From Globodera rostochiensis (taxonomy: Eukaryota; Nematoda; Chromadorea; Rhabditida; Heteroderidae): DNA of 64,000 nucleotides. The DNA is taken from assembly GCA_018350325.1 (NCBI GenBank), contig JAEVLN010000005.1:3110142-3174141 (forward strand). Reading direction: 5' to 3'. Numbering within the stretch: position 1 is the first letter of the stretch; every line of letters begins with the position of its first letter. The position numbers were made by a program, and so were the translations under genes. Shown here piece by piece: positions 23,986 to 48,547 of this stretch. The notes beneath the pieces are model-generated. The model searched no databases and was not told where the DNA came from. It saw only the letters and a list, made by a program, of their open reading frames with translations.

Positions 23986-26277
23986 AGACCTCGAATTATT
24001 TCAATCGGATCTGTTCATACCATATCCGTACTTCTAGCGGTTGGTGCGCCGTTAGGCGCATAGTATAAACAACAATAGTCGATTACGCGTAAACGCAGTT
24101 TTGAACAAATTTGAAAATTAAGGAAAAACGACTTTTTTAAGTAACTAACTCCAAAGCCGGATAAAACTGGGGAAAAGTTAGAGATTTAGGGGTTCATTAG
24201 GCTTAGGCCTAAGCCACCCTGGCTTGGGGTTCGTTAGGTTTAGGCCTAAGCTAGTTAAGGCTTACAAATTAGATTCAATTTCGTTCATTCTAAAAATTGT
24301 AAGATACGGTGAAAAAACTAGAGTAGGCCGGGATCGGGCGGGATTATCCCGGTTTTTGGAATCCCGATCTCGATCCCAAGTTTTTGAAAAGTCGTAATCC
24401 CGATCCAGGTTTTTAAAAGATCGTAATCCCGATCCCGGCAGGGTCGGGATTTTCGGGGTAAAAATGCACCGCTAAGAATGGGATTTTTAGCGTAAATATT
24501 CGGTCGGTATTGTAAACAATTCTAAAAATTCTTTTAACTTTTTTCAATTTAAAAAAAAATATTTTATGACAATTTACAAGTTATTTATTTGATTTTGGTT
24601 GGACGAAATCAAAAAACCATTGGGTGGGGGCCAGGGATGGGCAAAATTTCGGATCCGAATTTTGGATTCCGGAAAATTGCGGGTTTTTTGGCCGTTTCGG
24701 AATCGGATTTTATTTTCCGATTTTGCCCATCTTGTGGGGGCCCTTTGTTTTGCAACATTCCTAATTTTTGGACCAATTTTCTTAACAAATCTTGTTCAAT
24801 CTTCAAGAATATTTTCCCTCCTAAAAGCTGCAAAAATATCCGTATTTTTTAAATTTTGGTTGCAAATCTCAACAAAATTCATTACTTTCAAAAAAATTTT
24901 CCGGCGGCGCCTATCGGCACCGCCGACCCCCCCCCCCCCCCCCCCCCCCCCCTCCCCAAAAAAGGTAATCAGAATCTCAAAAAAATTTATGATGGATGAG
25001 GCAATAGAAGTTGAAGAAAATGAGAAAAATAATAAAAAAAAAATTTCGCTGTTGTCAATCCCGATTAATCCCGATCCTGATCCCGGTTATTGAAAAGTCA
25101 AAATCCCGATCACGGTCCCGATTCAACATGATGATCCCGATCCCGGCTTTCACGATCCCGGTCAATCCCGATCCCGGTTTTTACCAAAAATCCCGATCCC
25201 GGCCTACCCTAGAAAAAACTAAGTTGGCATAAAATGCGCAGAAAGAATTTTAAACGTTTTTTAGGAATGGACAAAAAAACAGATTTATAAAGGAAAAATA
25301 CTTTTATACAGTTTTTCGCGTTAATTAAATTAAGATTTGTCGGCGCCGTAATAAAATTTTTTGTGTGGGCGCCGAACTGGTTGCGCCGAAGCGGCGGCGC
25401 CGAACCGGTCGCGCCGAACTGGTCGCGCCGAAACGACCGGATCCGTCAACAATGGCATTATTGTAGTTGAGAGTTCGGAGTAAATCGTTTACATATTTGT
25501 CGAAACAGCATAAATGGGTCATAGTTAAGTTTGCTCGTCAGGTGATCCCCCCGACAGTGGTGATTTGGACAGTAAAGTGTAAAGAAATGTTTCGAACTTG
25601 TTAGAAATTTCGAATTTTTAGCTTCTAAATCCTTTTTAGCCCTTTACTTTATTCGTTTTGCCAAAAAATGCATTTTTAGGGTTGGCTCGAAAGTTACAGA
25701 CTTTGAATTCGAGCATTACCTATGTATTTATTTCGTTGTAATTTTATGCTTTTGAATGATTTTGAGGTCAAGAGTGATTTCTGAAAGATTTTATTTTTCC
25801 AAAATTGATTGAATCCGGGTCTGGTATTCAAAATTGATCGAACTTGAGCTCAGATTCAGATTCTAAGCCCCCAAACTCCCTAGACACACCAATTCACCTT
25901 TTTAGTGCCATTAAAACATAATATTCAATTTTAAAAAGGGTTGAAGAAAAGGCATTGAATAGTTTAGCCGCTCATCTTTTTCCCCGATTAGGTAAAGCCA
26001 GAGTGTTCGATATAATAAAACTGATTTGGGGGGGGGGGATGCGGAGGAGGCATTTTCATAATACTTTCATAATACATATGTGTGGAATAAACATAAACGA
26101 ATTGACCATTTAAAGGGGGGGGGGGATATCATAATACGACGAAGCATATGATGATTCCTAGTTTAACACACAAATAATATTAGGTATATTAATTCATTAT
26201 TATTTAATAAAATATTTTTTTTAATCTAAAATTGTTTTAACAAAATGAATCGTCAAACAATTTGGTTTTACCTAGCT
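23986..26277. repeat. Gene-free stretch of nested repeats
   Basis: GGCTTAGGCCTAAGCC palindromes lie near 24197-24250. An element with AGTAGGCCGGGATCGGG at 24322 and its inverse at 25210 carries many CCCGATCCCGG units and one hairpin motif near 24900. GGCGCCGAACCGGTCGCG units are at 25340-25440. 26135-26262 is one arm of the foldback family seen at 30005. No coding region is supported. Confidence 0.55.
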
Positions 26278-26370
26278 CAAGTGCATTAAGTCTTTGCAGA
26301 AATGCCTTCTGATCACTTTGCATCAACAAAAACTGATCAATGGAAACGAGCTTCTGCTGGTCCTCATTCG
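26278..26370 (-). pseudogene. Coiled-coil exon fragment, head-to-head with SPRY copy E
   Basis: The minus strand reads [18 protein letters not shown] then RLNAL, part of the first exon found at 3339 and 22033, cut at both ends. The adjacent 26390-26560 matches the spacer upstream of copies A and B. It repeats the divergent coiled-coil / SPRY arrangement in miniature. Confidence 0.6.
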
Positions 26371-27032
26371 TTTTAGATGAACTTAGATATTGATAGACCG
26401 CCGGAAGTTGGGATTATCTTATAAATATTTGAATGAATTTTGCGGGGGGCAAATTGTTGACCTAAAAGGAAAGGGGATGGGCATTCATTTTTGGGAATTA
26501 ATCTCTTTTTATTATAAATTTGAATCTTTATTTGCTCCCAGCAGCTGGCGAAATTTTAATTTGCACAAAATGTGTGGAGAAAACGGAAATGATTGACAGG
26601 CCCAAAGGGAGGGGGGGGGGGGGAGGGGGGGGGAAATGAATGGCGCACGAATGCCCACCGCAAAAATCACTTCAATTTTATAAGATCCCAACTTCCGGCG
26701 GTCTTTTTAATAATGAAGGTTCGGCCAGCGGGCCGATTTCGCCCATTTTTTTAAGTAAAATGCCATTTTGACATTTGTTCAGACCATTCTGACTGGCGGT
26801 TCCGAACCAAACCGTAGAATCGGGCAGCCGAACCGGTCGCGCCGAACTGACCCCGACCGATTCTTGATTGTGCATTGCCTGGCACCCCACTTTCAGTCAA
26901 TAGAAATGCCAATTTATTCAAAATGTTTGTCATTTCAGAATTAAAAAAATTTGGAATTTGTAACAAATTAACATGTCAATTTCGCCCGAAATACATAAAT
27001 TAATATTTATTAATAATTGCCAATGTTTTCAG

Positions 27033-29265
27033 AAAATTGGGGTCCGACTTCGACTATGGAGCCATTCAAAGAAATGCGTCTTTTGCTTGCCAGAATTGCC
27101 GAATTGGACCGCCAGATGAATTCGCCAACTTCCTCAAGCATTGATTTCGTGGCACAAAACGATGGTAAAAAAAGTGCCAAATACAAATAAGTTTAATATT
27201 TGACTAATTTTAGGAAAGCGTCGTTTGCTTGCCAGACTTAAGCAATTGGAAGGCCAACAAACGTTGAATTTGCAGACTTCAAGCGAGGGCTTTGAGTTGC
27301 TTTATGATGGTAAACATTTAAACGATAATATTTTATTTTTATTTAATGAAATTATTGCACTTTTCGTCTGTTTCAGTTAATCATGTATCGCTCTTAGCGA
27401 CGAGACTTTGTTTGGCGAAGGTCAGTAAAGGGAGACCAGACAAAGCCTGATCATTTTTGGGCTTAATATTCATTTTTTATAATCTTTAAGTCGGGGTGTT
27501 TTGAATCCGCTTGAAAATGTATTCAAAACTATTCAAAAAAATATTTCAGCAAAATTCAAAAGCAGTAAAATGTTTTAATAGCGTTTTTTGATGTATTTTG
27601 GGCTGGTTATTCACTGTTTTAAAGGAAGAATTGCATCAGACGAAAGATGAATTGAAGAACGCCAACAAAAGAGTTGCGAAACTCGAGGACGAAAATGTGA
27701 ATATTTTCTAATAAAAATATTTTTTTTTTTTCTTGCCATTTGTTCAGAAGGCACTCCGCGCCGATGTTCTGCAGCAGGAAAAGATCGTCAAACTGGAGCA
27801 GTATCAGAAAGAACAGCAACAACGGCGTTGGGGTTTGCCGTTGGAATTACAATGCGAGGTTTAAAGCCTGCTGTTTCATTTAAAGTTTTTATTTTGGTTT
27901 GGGCGGCATGGCATTTTTTTGGTGCTTTTTGGTGGCCGACTAATCCCAGATTTTTTTATGGCACAGAACATATTTAAAGAAAACAATGATTTTTTTAGCA
28001 AATTTTGAATTTAAATTTCAGTTAATTTACGCCTTGCCTCTTGAACATGCCTCGCGTCTGCTGCTGTTGTCCAACGGAATCAACACCAAATGCATTGGCC
28101 GCGTCCGAAAACTGCACGAAAAATGGCAGGTTCGAATTTTTGTAAGAATTGTCCAAAATGTTGTCAAAATTCTGACCTCATTTTGACCAATTTCTAATCC
28201 CGGACCCAAATTCGAACATTTTTATTCAAAAATTTTTAAAAAGCAATTTGCCCACAAAAGCATGAATTCGATCATTACTTGTCTATTCGATGTAATTTTG
28301 GGCTTTTTGAACAATTTCGGCCAAAATGTTACAGAAATGCCAATATTTTCTTTTCCCTTAAAACAGAATCGATGGGATTCCGCGGCATGTCACGAGGACT
28401 TAGCGCTCTTTGAGCCCGCTCGATTTATTGTCCAACGGAATGGAAAGGATCCGGGTAAACATTATTATCCTGTTAAAAGTGATTTGATTTATGTAAAGAC
28501 TCAGACATTTTTCAATTAACTCAATTTTCAGGATGGGGCTCTGTCCGCGCTGAAAAGCCATTGCGGCCGAAAACTCCGTACTTCGAAGTGAAAATCGTAG
28601 AGAAAACAGGGTAAAAATAAATATTATAATTTATAAAACATTTGCTATGCTTTTAAACTATTTATTATTATTATATTTAGCAATCTTTGGATTGGACTTA
28701 CGACAAAACAGATGCCATTGGACATGTATTGGGTTGGATTTCACAAAGGCACTTCCTCATACAAAAGCAATGGCGAGTTTTGGGGTCACGAGGTCGCGGG
28801 ATGTTGCCGCTGGAATCGACGTCCTCACATCAAAGGAAAGCCTCCGTTTGGCGTCGGCGACGTCGTCGGCTGCGGCGTCAATTTGGCAACGCGCCAAATT
28901 ATTTACACAAAAAACGGGGAGCGTTTGGGTGAGAAAGAATAAACATTTTGGGGGCAATACAATTTTTAAAAAAGCCGTTTTGCATTAAACAAATTGTTCG
29001 AAGATGCACGAAAAAAGGGGGAGGGGGAACAAAAAGTATCATCACTAAATGCAATTCGTGAACATAATTGAAGTGATGAAGGGGAGGGTTTTGGAATTAT
29101 TTCCGCCGACATTGAAAGAGGGGGCCCACTTTAATTTATGCAGGCACCGCCAATTTATTTGTCGATTCTGCCGTCGATTTGTTTCCATGCGTTTCGTTGA
29201 GCGTACCTGGCACCAAAATTGAAGCAAATTTTGGCCCCAATTTCAAATTCAACATTGCCGGATGA
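27033..29265 (+). CDS. Coiled-coil + SPRY protein copy E (open, about 365 aa)
   Basis: Exons: 27033-27164, 27214-27309, 27377-27420, 27625-27696, 27748-27858, 28022-28129, 28367-28454, 28532-28610, 28681-28928 and 29144-29265 (stop TGA). All nine junctions close in phase. The N-terminal ~150 residues are coiled-coil-like ([62 protein letters not shown]). [17 protein letters not shown] and a full SPRY domain follow ([79 protein letters not shown]). The first exon is uncertain: an ATG at 26974 (MSISPE) lacks an evident donor, and copy B's exon 1 is not found here. An in-frame ATG at MEPFKEM (about 27055) is an alternative start. No signal peptide; likely an oligomeric intracellular scaffold. 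Confidence 0.7.
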
Positions 29266-31820
29266 GATATAGAAAGTGAAAAAACGAAAATTTATGATTT
29301 TGTTGTCGAAGAATACGGTCCTCTTATGATTTAATTTTTTCCTGTTCGAATTTGTCGATATTTTTGTGGTTTATTCTGCATTTTATATATTGCCAAAGAT
29401 TACGGTTGTTTTGTCATTTTTTCTGGTGATCAAAAGCATTTTATCAATTCATTTTGTTTTCGAATTTGTCGATATTCAAATTTTAATCGCTTCCGGTTAA
29501 ATTTTAAAAAAGCTGTTGAGCCAGAATTGTGAGAAAGGAAATTCAAGAGTACGGTGTAATAAAATCACTTCTAAACTCTAACGCCTAAAACACTATTTTT
29601 TCCCAAAGATAGGGAGACTCGAAACTCGAATGATTTTGTTAAGAAACATGGTCCAAAAACAGCTGAATTTTACGCATTTTTTTCGTTGGTGGGGCGGCAA
29701 GACGTTTGCGCCCCGATCGAAAATTGAAATTGACACACGAAGCAATACACCTCTGCACTTTTCCCAAAATGAATGCTGGCTGGACTACGTGCAACTCTAC
29801 ACACGTGTCCAGCAAACGCAGAGCATAAGCTTAGCTCCTCAGTGTAAGCTTTAAGCCTAAGCTTAGCTTACAAAGTAGGGTTGCGTCCCTGGGCCCAATG
29901 GTTGAGTTCGAAGCGGGCAAACTGCGTCTGGCCAAGAAATCAGAACAGCACTGAAGTGTGCGGCACTGATTTGTGAGATGATTGGTGTGCTCGTAATGGG
30001 CAGGTACGACGAAGCATATGATGAGCTTTCCCTAGTTTAACGCACAAATAATATTAAGAGATTAAATCGATACCGAAGGGCAATATTTCTCATGATGTCA
30101 GTGATGTAATGAATGGGACGTTACGCAAATTTATTATTTTTAATTTATATTTTTAATCTAAATTTGTTTTAATAAAATCAATCTTCAAACAAAAACTAAT
30201 ATTTTAACAAAAATTATTTTCAACTTTTCGTTTTTACATATAATATTTTAAATCATTTAAGTGCCGAATGTGTCGCAATCGCCCATCAAATCACTTTTTC
30301 GTTAAGGGGAGGGGCGAATTATTTTCTGAAAAAATAGGTTGAACAATAGAGCCCCCCCCCCCCCTAAAATAGAGTCCCCCTTTTTGGGGGGGTTGAACAA
30401 TAGAGCCCCCCGGTGGCTCTATTTTAGGAAATACGGCAGGTAAGAATGTTGAGCCAAAATCAGAACAATCTTTTTAAGATTCGAACTCTCCAGGTCAGAG
30501 GGAAACTCAAATAAAACAAATAAAATCAAAACAAAAAATACCTTATTTTCAAAATTTTGGTTGGTAATCTTTAACAAATTTTCGGGAAATTCTCTTTTTT
30601 TTTACAAAAATCGCTATTAAAACATTTTACAGCTTTTTGAATTTTGTTGAAAATTTGATTTGATGGGCGGTGGCAACACTTCGTCACTTAAATGCTTTAA
30701 AATATTTTATATGTAAAAACAAATTTGTTTGAAGATTATTTTGATTTTATTAAATAATAATAAATTAATTTAATATAATTTGTGCGTAAACTAGGGGAAG
30801 CTTATCATATGCTTCGTCGTATTATGTTTTGTCATAAACGAATTGAACACAATTTTTATTACCGTATATTCTCTATTAGTAACCCCCTCTCCATTTGAAA
30901 CCCTCTCTCTAATTGTAACCCCACCTCTTTGGCTCATCCGAGTGGGGGTCGTTTGGCCCCGCGTTTGGGCCCCAGGGACGCCACCCTAATTTGTCGCTTT
31001 TTATTATATTTATTTGTTAAATTAACAATATAATTTTAAAATTATGCCTTGCCAAGGGTCGGTCAAACCGGGATTAAAATTACATTGTTTTGCGTGCAGC
31101 CATTTCTTTTCTTAGTCCTTATTAATGACCAGGGATGCTACTTTTAGGTTTATGCAGCTTTGTTTTGACGAGTTATGCACGAAAAACAGTACACACATCA
31201 TTTCAGGGCTGTTCTGATTTGGGCATATTTTATTGGGTTTTGAAATTTTCATACTACGCCCCCGAACACGCCTAGAAACACCACCTTTTAGCGTTCTACA
31301 CCCCCAAACTCTCTAAAAAACTCAAAATGTTTTTAGGGGGTACAAACTTAAACAAGTATTACCAATTATTTGTCGTTTCTTCTGGCTAACAAATAAGAAG
31401 CCACAATTGGATTCTATGCCATTAAAAACTCCCAAACCGCACTTACTTTTCTCCACTTAGAAAACTTTTAAAAAATAAAAAACATAATGCCAAAGAAGTT
31501 ATGTGATTGCGCTAAAAATGCAAATCAAATTTAAAAGAAAAAAAACATTTCAGATTTGTTCATCAAATTGTATGTTCATTTATGAGCGTTTTCATGTCTC
31601 TTCTGAAATGGATCAATTAGGCATTTTATTTGCTCCATTGACCTTTAAAGTGCCTGTAAAAGACAAAAAAAACATCACATTACTCATTAATTGTTCAAAT
31701 TATTTACATTTCCTGACTGCTTCATCCCTAATTGTTGGTTGATTTGTAAAAAATTCTTTAACAAATAAGTTATACAGATTTTTTCCAAAAGTGCCCTTTT
31801 ATTGAAACAAATATCGTAGA
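29266..31820. repeat. Gene-free stretch with an 0.8-kb foldback element
   Basis: 29270-29520 is SPRY 3'-flank homology. 30005-30821 is a foldback element: TACGACGAAGCATATGAT at the left is inverted at the right, and the arms (about 30005-30300 and 30655-30821) pair imperfectly, including AATGTGTCGCAATCGCCCATC against GATGGGCGGTGGCAACACTT. The loop contains C-runs and CCCTAAAATAGAGTCC units. One arm of the same family lies at 26135. The remainder is AT-rich with nothing recognisable. Confidence 0.6.
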
Positions 31821-34800
31821 ATGAGAGAGAAAAGCGCAACAAAAAGCAGCAGTTCTGTCCGTGTCGCAGTCCGGTACGTGCTGCTTACATTTGGTATTTT
31901 TTGTTTGCACACACTTTCTTTTCTTTAAGAATCCGGCCCCAAAGTGTACATGAACGTGTGCAGAATGTGCCACAGTGCCTGACTGTGGCGCATGGAAAAC
32001 CGCAACTGACCATTGGCCGAGAGAAGACATTCACATATGGTATGATTTAAATCATGTGCGGCGAGTAGGTCACAAGAGTGGTGGTATTAGCACAAACTTT
32101 CATTTTTCTGAACCATTCGCAGATCAAAACACATTGTGAAGAGTTTCCCCCCTCCCGGTCCAGGACAGCACCCAAACATCTCTAAAAACATTACTATCAA
32201 AAGCATACTTTTGGTAGATGCTCATTAGCGGCGTGTACACCCCAAAAATATACTTTTTGTAGATGCTCATTAGCGGCGCGTACACCCCAAAAATATACTT
32301 TTGGTAGTTTCTCATTAGCGGCGTGTACACATCAGCTTTCACAAATTTATGTCTATTAGTCTGGGGGAGTGCACACCAAAAATATGATAGCACTTGTGCG
32401 CGTTCGCCTTTACCTATGTTGTTTGTTATACCCTTCCTTTTTCAGACTACGTTTTCGATCAACAGACTCCGCAAGAAATCGTCTACGAAAAGTGTGTTGA
32501 AGAGCTTGTTGAAAGCTCTTTTGATGGCTACAATGCCACCGTTTTCGCATATGGACAGGTTTTTTTTTTTGATGTTGATGATCCATGATTAACTCATTTG
32601 AATTTGCTCTTAGACTGGCAGTGGCAAAACGTACACCATGGGCACCAGCTTTGAACCTGATCAGATGAACACCGGCATCATACCACGGGCGGTTGAACAA
32701 CTCTTTGATGGCATCTACGAAAGGCGCGAAACGGCTCGAAGGGCCGGGAAAGTCATTCCATCCTTCGAAGTTTCGGTGCAATTTATCGAGGTTTGTTTAA
32801 TTATAATGACAAGTTGGGTGGCTTTTCCATAGCCATGGACTTTGGGCTCTACTCATTTTGCAAAAAGCATTCAAGACGGGTTCCGGTTAATCGAAACTGG
32901 TAGGCCAGGATTTGAAGAAGTTCAAGCAGTTGCTTAGAATTTGGAGTAGGGAAGATCAGTTTTTGTTGGCTTGAACATTTTTTAAAACGGAGAGTGCAAA
33001 TAATCTTACATTTAAGCTGTACAACGAGGAACTCATTGATCTTCTGTCGTCGGATAGCGATTGTTCTGCCGCGATCACGATTCACGAGGATCCGGTGCGT
33101 CATGAGATTTACCTGCGCGGCGTCTCTTCGCGAAATGTCACTTCCCCGGAGGACATTCTTGCCGTTTTGGAAGCGGGCGCACTTAGTCGTACAACGGCAG
33201 CCACCAACATGAACCAGCAGTCTTCTCGCTCCCATGCCATTTTCACTGTGAACATCAAACAAATTCGAGCTGTGCCGGTTGATGTACGGTTTTTAAAAAA
33301 TTTTATTTTAACAGGTTGCATTTGTCTTTAGGACGATTTTCATTATCGTGATGACGATGGAGTTTGTGCCGTGAAGAGGGCCAACAATGAGACCGAACTG
33401 GAAACATTGCAAGCCAAGTTTCACTTTGTCGACTTGGCCGGCTCTGAACGACTGAAACGAACGGGAGCCACCGGAGACCGGGCCAAGGAGGGCATCAGCA
33501 TCAATTCAGACTTGGTAAGATACAGAAAGGAATTTTACAAAATTATGTGTAATTAATTATATATTTTAGTTGGCGCTCGGCAATGTCATTTCCGCATTGG
33601 GAGGAGCAACAAAGGGGCGAGTTGGCCATGTTCCGTATCGCGACTCGAAGCTCACTCGGCTACTTCAGGACTCTCTTGGCGGGAACAGGTTTGCGTTGAT
33701 TGGGGATACCAAGGTTCAGGCCCGTATGCTGGGGTTGAGGCCATGCCTCCCTCCCCCCGAAAAAAAAATTGAGAAAAAAAAACTCATAGGGAAACCCATT
33801 TGTTTTGCAAAATTCATAAATTTGGTTGCCGGATACAAAGGTTTAGGCCCGTATGCTGGGTTGGGGGCCATGCCTCCTTCCCCCCGAAAAAAAATCTTTT
33901 GAACATTCGTAATTTGTTTTTTATTTAGTCGAACATTGATGATTGCATGCGCGAGCCCAAATGAACCGGATCAGGCAGAGACGTTCAGCACGTTGAACTA
34001 CGCGAACCGAGCCAAAAACATCAAAAACCGGGTAAGCAAAATTGAAAAATCCATAAAAAAATGTCCTGTCCATTGCATCATTCATGTTGTTTAGGCCGTT
34101 GTTAACCAGATTCAGCAGGGTGCTGGCGGGCTCATCGATGTCGCCAACTTTGCCTATTCACAGGAGGAGTGGGAGGCGTGGAACAACGAGCTCAACATGC
34201 ATTTGTCCCCAAAATTTGTCGTGCCGGAGGAGGACGCTTTTGCCATTCCGCTCCCGCCGTTAGGCGCTCCGGATGACATCGAAGCGATAGCCAAAGCGCG
34301 TGCCCAATTCACCAAACAACTGGAGCGCTTCCGTGGATTCGAAGAGGCGGCCGAACAAAACGGTTGTTGTTTTGGACACATTTTTATTTTCTAGGAAAGG
34401 TTTCTCCATGTAGCGTTTGCTGCTCTAGGCCCACTTTTTCTATGAGTTCAACGGTTTCGAGCGGGATAATTTTGAAAGTTGTATAGGGCATGTGGTCGGT
34501 TCCTCCCTGAAGTTGTGGAGCAGTTTTCCTTGCAAGGGCGTAGCCGGAAAACATTTTCAAGCCAAAAAAGTCGATGATTTTTGGATATTTTTGATTTTTA
34601 AGCAATTTAAAAAAGTGATATTTTTGGTGGGTGCATTTTTATTAAAAAATTTTAATAACAAAATTTTTTTTGAGAATTCTGCTTAACTTCTGGGCGGGGG
34701 CAGAGAAAAATTCGAATTTTGACTTATTGTTAAGTGATTGCGATAAGGTGTCGCGTCCCGAAAAGTAAAGGATTGCGTAACCCCCCGCTTTGCCCTTCAG

Positions 34801-35708
34801 CAAAGATCCTGGAGGCGAAGCTGAAGCAGCGCTTATGCACAGCCGATTTGGACCGGGAGCGTGTGCTGTTGTTGGAGGAGGAGCTGAACAAAGTCAAGTC
34901 GGAGATGTCCAACCAATCGCGGGAGAATCGGCAACTTAAGCGCAAATACGCGGCGTTGGAGACGCGGGTGCACGTATATGAAACGGAGTTGGAGAACGGC
35001 AGACAACAGGTCGCCGTTTTTGGGTTTGGAGATGAATGGAGGGGGGGGGGGTGTTAAAGTGTTAATGAGAGTGGCAAACGGAATCGAATTTTTTTTTCTC
35101 CCCTTTTTCTGGGGTTTTTTTCTAATTGTAGGGAAAAGCATTATTAGTTTTTTGAAAGATGGGAGACTAAACTGGACGTTTTTTGTTGCGAACAGCTAAG
35201 GGGGACGAAACGGGGTCAACTCCGTCCCAGGAACGTTTAACAGTTCATAACTTTTTTCAAGACTGGCCAGTCTTCGGAATCTTTATATCATTCGAAAGGC
35301 CGTAAGAAGAAGAACCTATTTGTAAGCATCCAAAAAAGCATGGATAAAATTGAACAAGGCTATGGTTATGAGCTGCTAAACGTTCTGGGACGGAGTTGAC
35401 CCCTACCCAAGGGGGAGGCAAAAAGCAGAGAATCCGGTACCCGGAACGTAGTCGAAGTTTTTGTCATTTGAAAAGCTCAGGATCCGAGTTTTTGTACTAA
35501 TACTTTCTGACTGACTCCTTCTTTTCTACAGATTGAGCGCGCGAAGCGGTACATCGACCAGGAACGGGAGCCGGAAAAGAATGCACGCCGTACGCTTGTC
35601 AAGTTGGCCGAGATGTTCGAGTCGCCCATTCCCACTACTTCCAACGTGGCCCGCCTGTGCAAAAAGTTCGGAAATGACGAGGGTGATCAGAAGGAAAACG
35701 AATTTTAA
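31821..35708 (+). CDS. Kinesin-4 / KIF21-like motor protein, short form
   Basis: Exons: 31821-31873, 31930-32039, 32446-32558, 32614-32790, 33017-33283, 33332-33514, 33570-33688, 33929-34031, 34095-34362, 34801-35009 and 35532-35708. They total 1779 nt (592 residues plus TAA) with all phases closing. Motor motifs: VRVAVRIRPQ at the N-terminus; P-loop [20 protein letters not shown]; switch I region [13 protein letters not shown]; switch [39 protein letters not shown]; neck [20 protein letters not shown]. The closest type I know is KIF21/kinesin-4 (C. elegans klp-12 group), a microtubule-plus-end motor that limits microtubule growth. KIF21 proteins are around 1600 residues with long coiled coils and WD40 repeats. 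This gene ends after a ~70-residue coiled coil ([20 protein letters not shown]) and a short tail, so it lacks the WD40 part. It shares no pathway with CAD downstream. Confidence 0.85.
32204..32336. repeat. Tandem repeat in kinesin intron
   Basis: Three copies of a ~45-bp unit containing GATGCTCATTAGCGGCGTGT then ACACCCCAAAAATATACTTT, in the intron between motor exons 2 and 3. Another imperfect duplication (GTATGCTGGGGTTGAGGCCA) lies in the intron at about 33715-33895. Confidence 0.7.
35212..35403. mobile_element. MITE-like inverted repeat in kinesin intron
   Basis: GGGGTCAACTCCGTCCCAGG at the left and its inverse at the right pair over roughly 50 bp, continuing as AACGTTTA.CAG.TCATAAC. Related ends, but with CTGCGTC, bound the foldback element at 22545-23238. 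No target duplication is evident. Confidence 0.65.
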
Positions 35709-36594
35709 GCGGGCGGAAATGACGAGAGTGATCAGAAAGAGAACCAAATCTAAACGGAAATGACGAGGGTGATCATGTGCGGGGGCTGGCTATGTTTGTA
35801 TCTTAAATGACATTTGATTTAACTCACAAAAATCTCCATTCTCTACTTTCATAAAATGTTTTTTTCGATTGCACCTTTTTTGTTTTCTCAGACAGATTAA
35901 ACGAATAGATAAGGAAAAGGATCAACCATTATTTGAAAATGAATGTCAGACAGCGTCCATCCATTTATCTTTCAATGCGAACCACCCAAATGCAAATTCA
36001 GTGCACAATTAACAAAAACATTTATTTTTATTCACAGCGAACACCAATGTCGCTTTTTGAGCTTAAATTTGCTTATATTAATTTCAGCATTTATTTTTTG
36101 TTGTAAAAAGACTTGAGCATTTTGCTCTCCGCAATCAGAGTAGAGTGGAAACTTGGGATCGGCATTAAAAGATTGAGAATTTATCTACATATAAGGTGAA
36201 ATATTGCCCAAATCAACTAATTGACGAAATTTCACTCCCAAAAAAAGACATTTTGATCGCAAACCTGCTGATCACGCTTTACTTCCCCGTTCAAGGTGAA
36301 ATATTGCCCAAATCAACTAATTGACGAAATTCAGTCCCAAAAAGACATTTTGATCGCAAACCTACTGATCGCGCTTTACTTCCCCGCGCTCAATCCAGAC
36401 ATGGCTCACCAATGAAAAATAATGACAATTTTTTAGAGAAAACTTGACTTGGAACCAAAGAACTTCATATTCATATTTGGAACCAAAGAACTTTTATTTA
36501 CATATTTGCAAATTTTGTGTCCTTTTTTCCATCATCATCATCTTCATAATTTTCTTGCTGATTGTGCGTCCACCTAATTGAACAACGACACAAT
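35709..36594. other. Kinesin-CAD intergenic region with a 100-bp direct duplication
   Basis: The end of the kinesin CDS and the bases after it contain three imperfect 41-bp repeats (CGGAAATGACGAGGGTGATC, from about 35668 to 35780). 36193-36292 is repeated at 36293-36388 (AAGGTGAAATATTGCCCAAA, then ATTTTGATCGCAAACC). This is the only sizeable space upstream of CAD, so promoter elements are likely here, but I identify none specifically. Confidence 0.6.

Positions 36595-48547
<11,953 letters not shown>

Noticed and set aside
34384..34605. Minus-strand frame in a kinesin intron ([20 protein letters not shown]...)
   Set aside because: Looks somewhat protein-like, but it is an isolated 73-codon frame with no neighbouring exon or family match; perhaps a small retroposed scrap.
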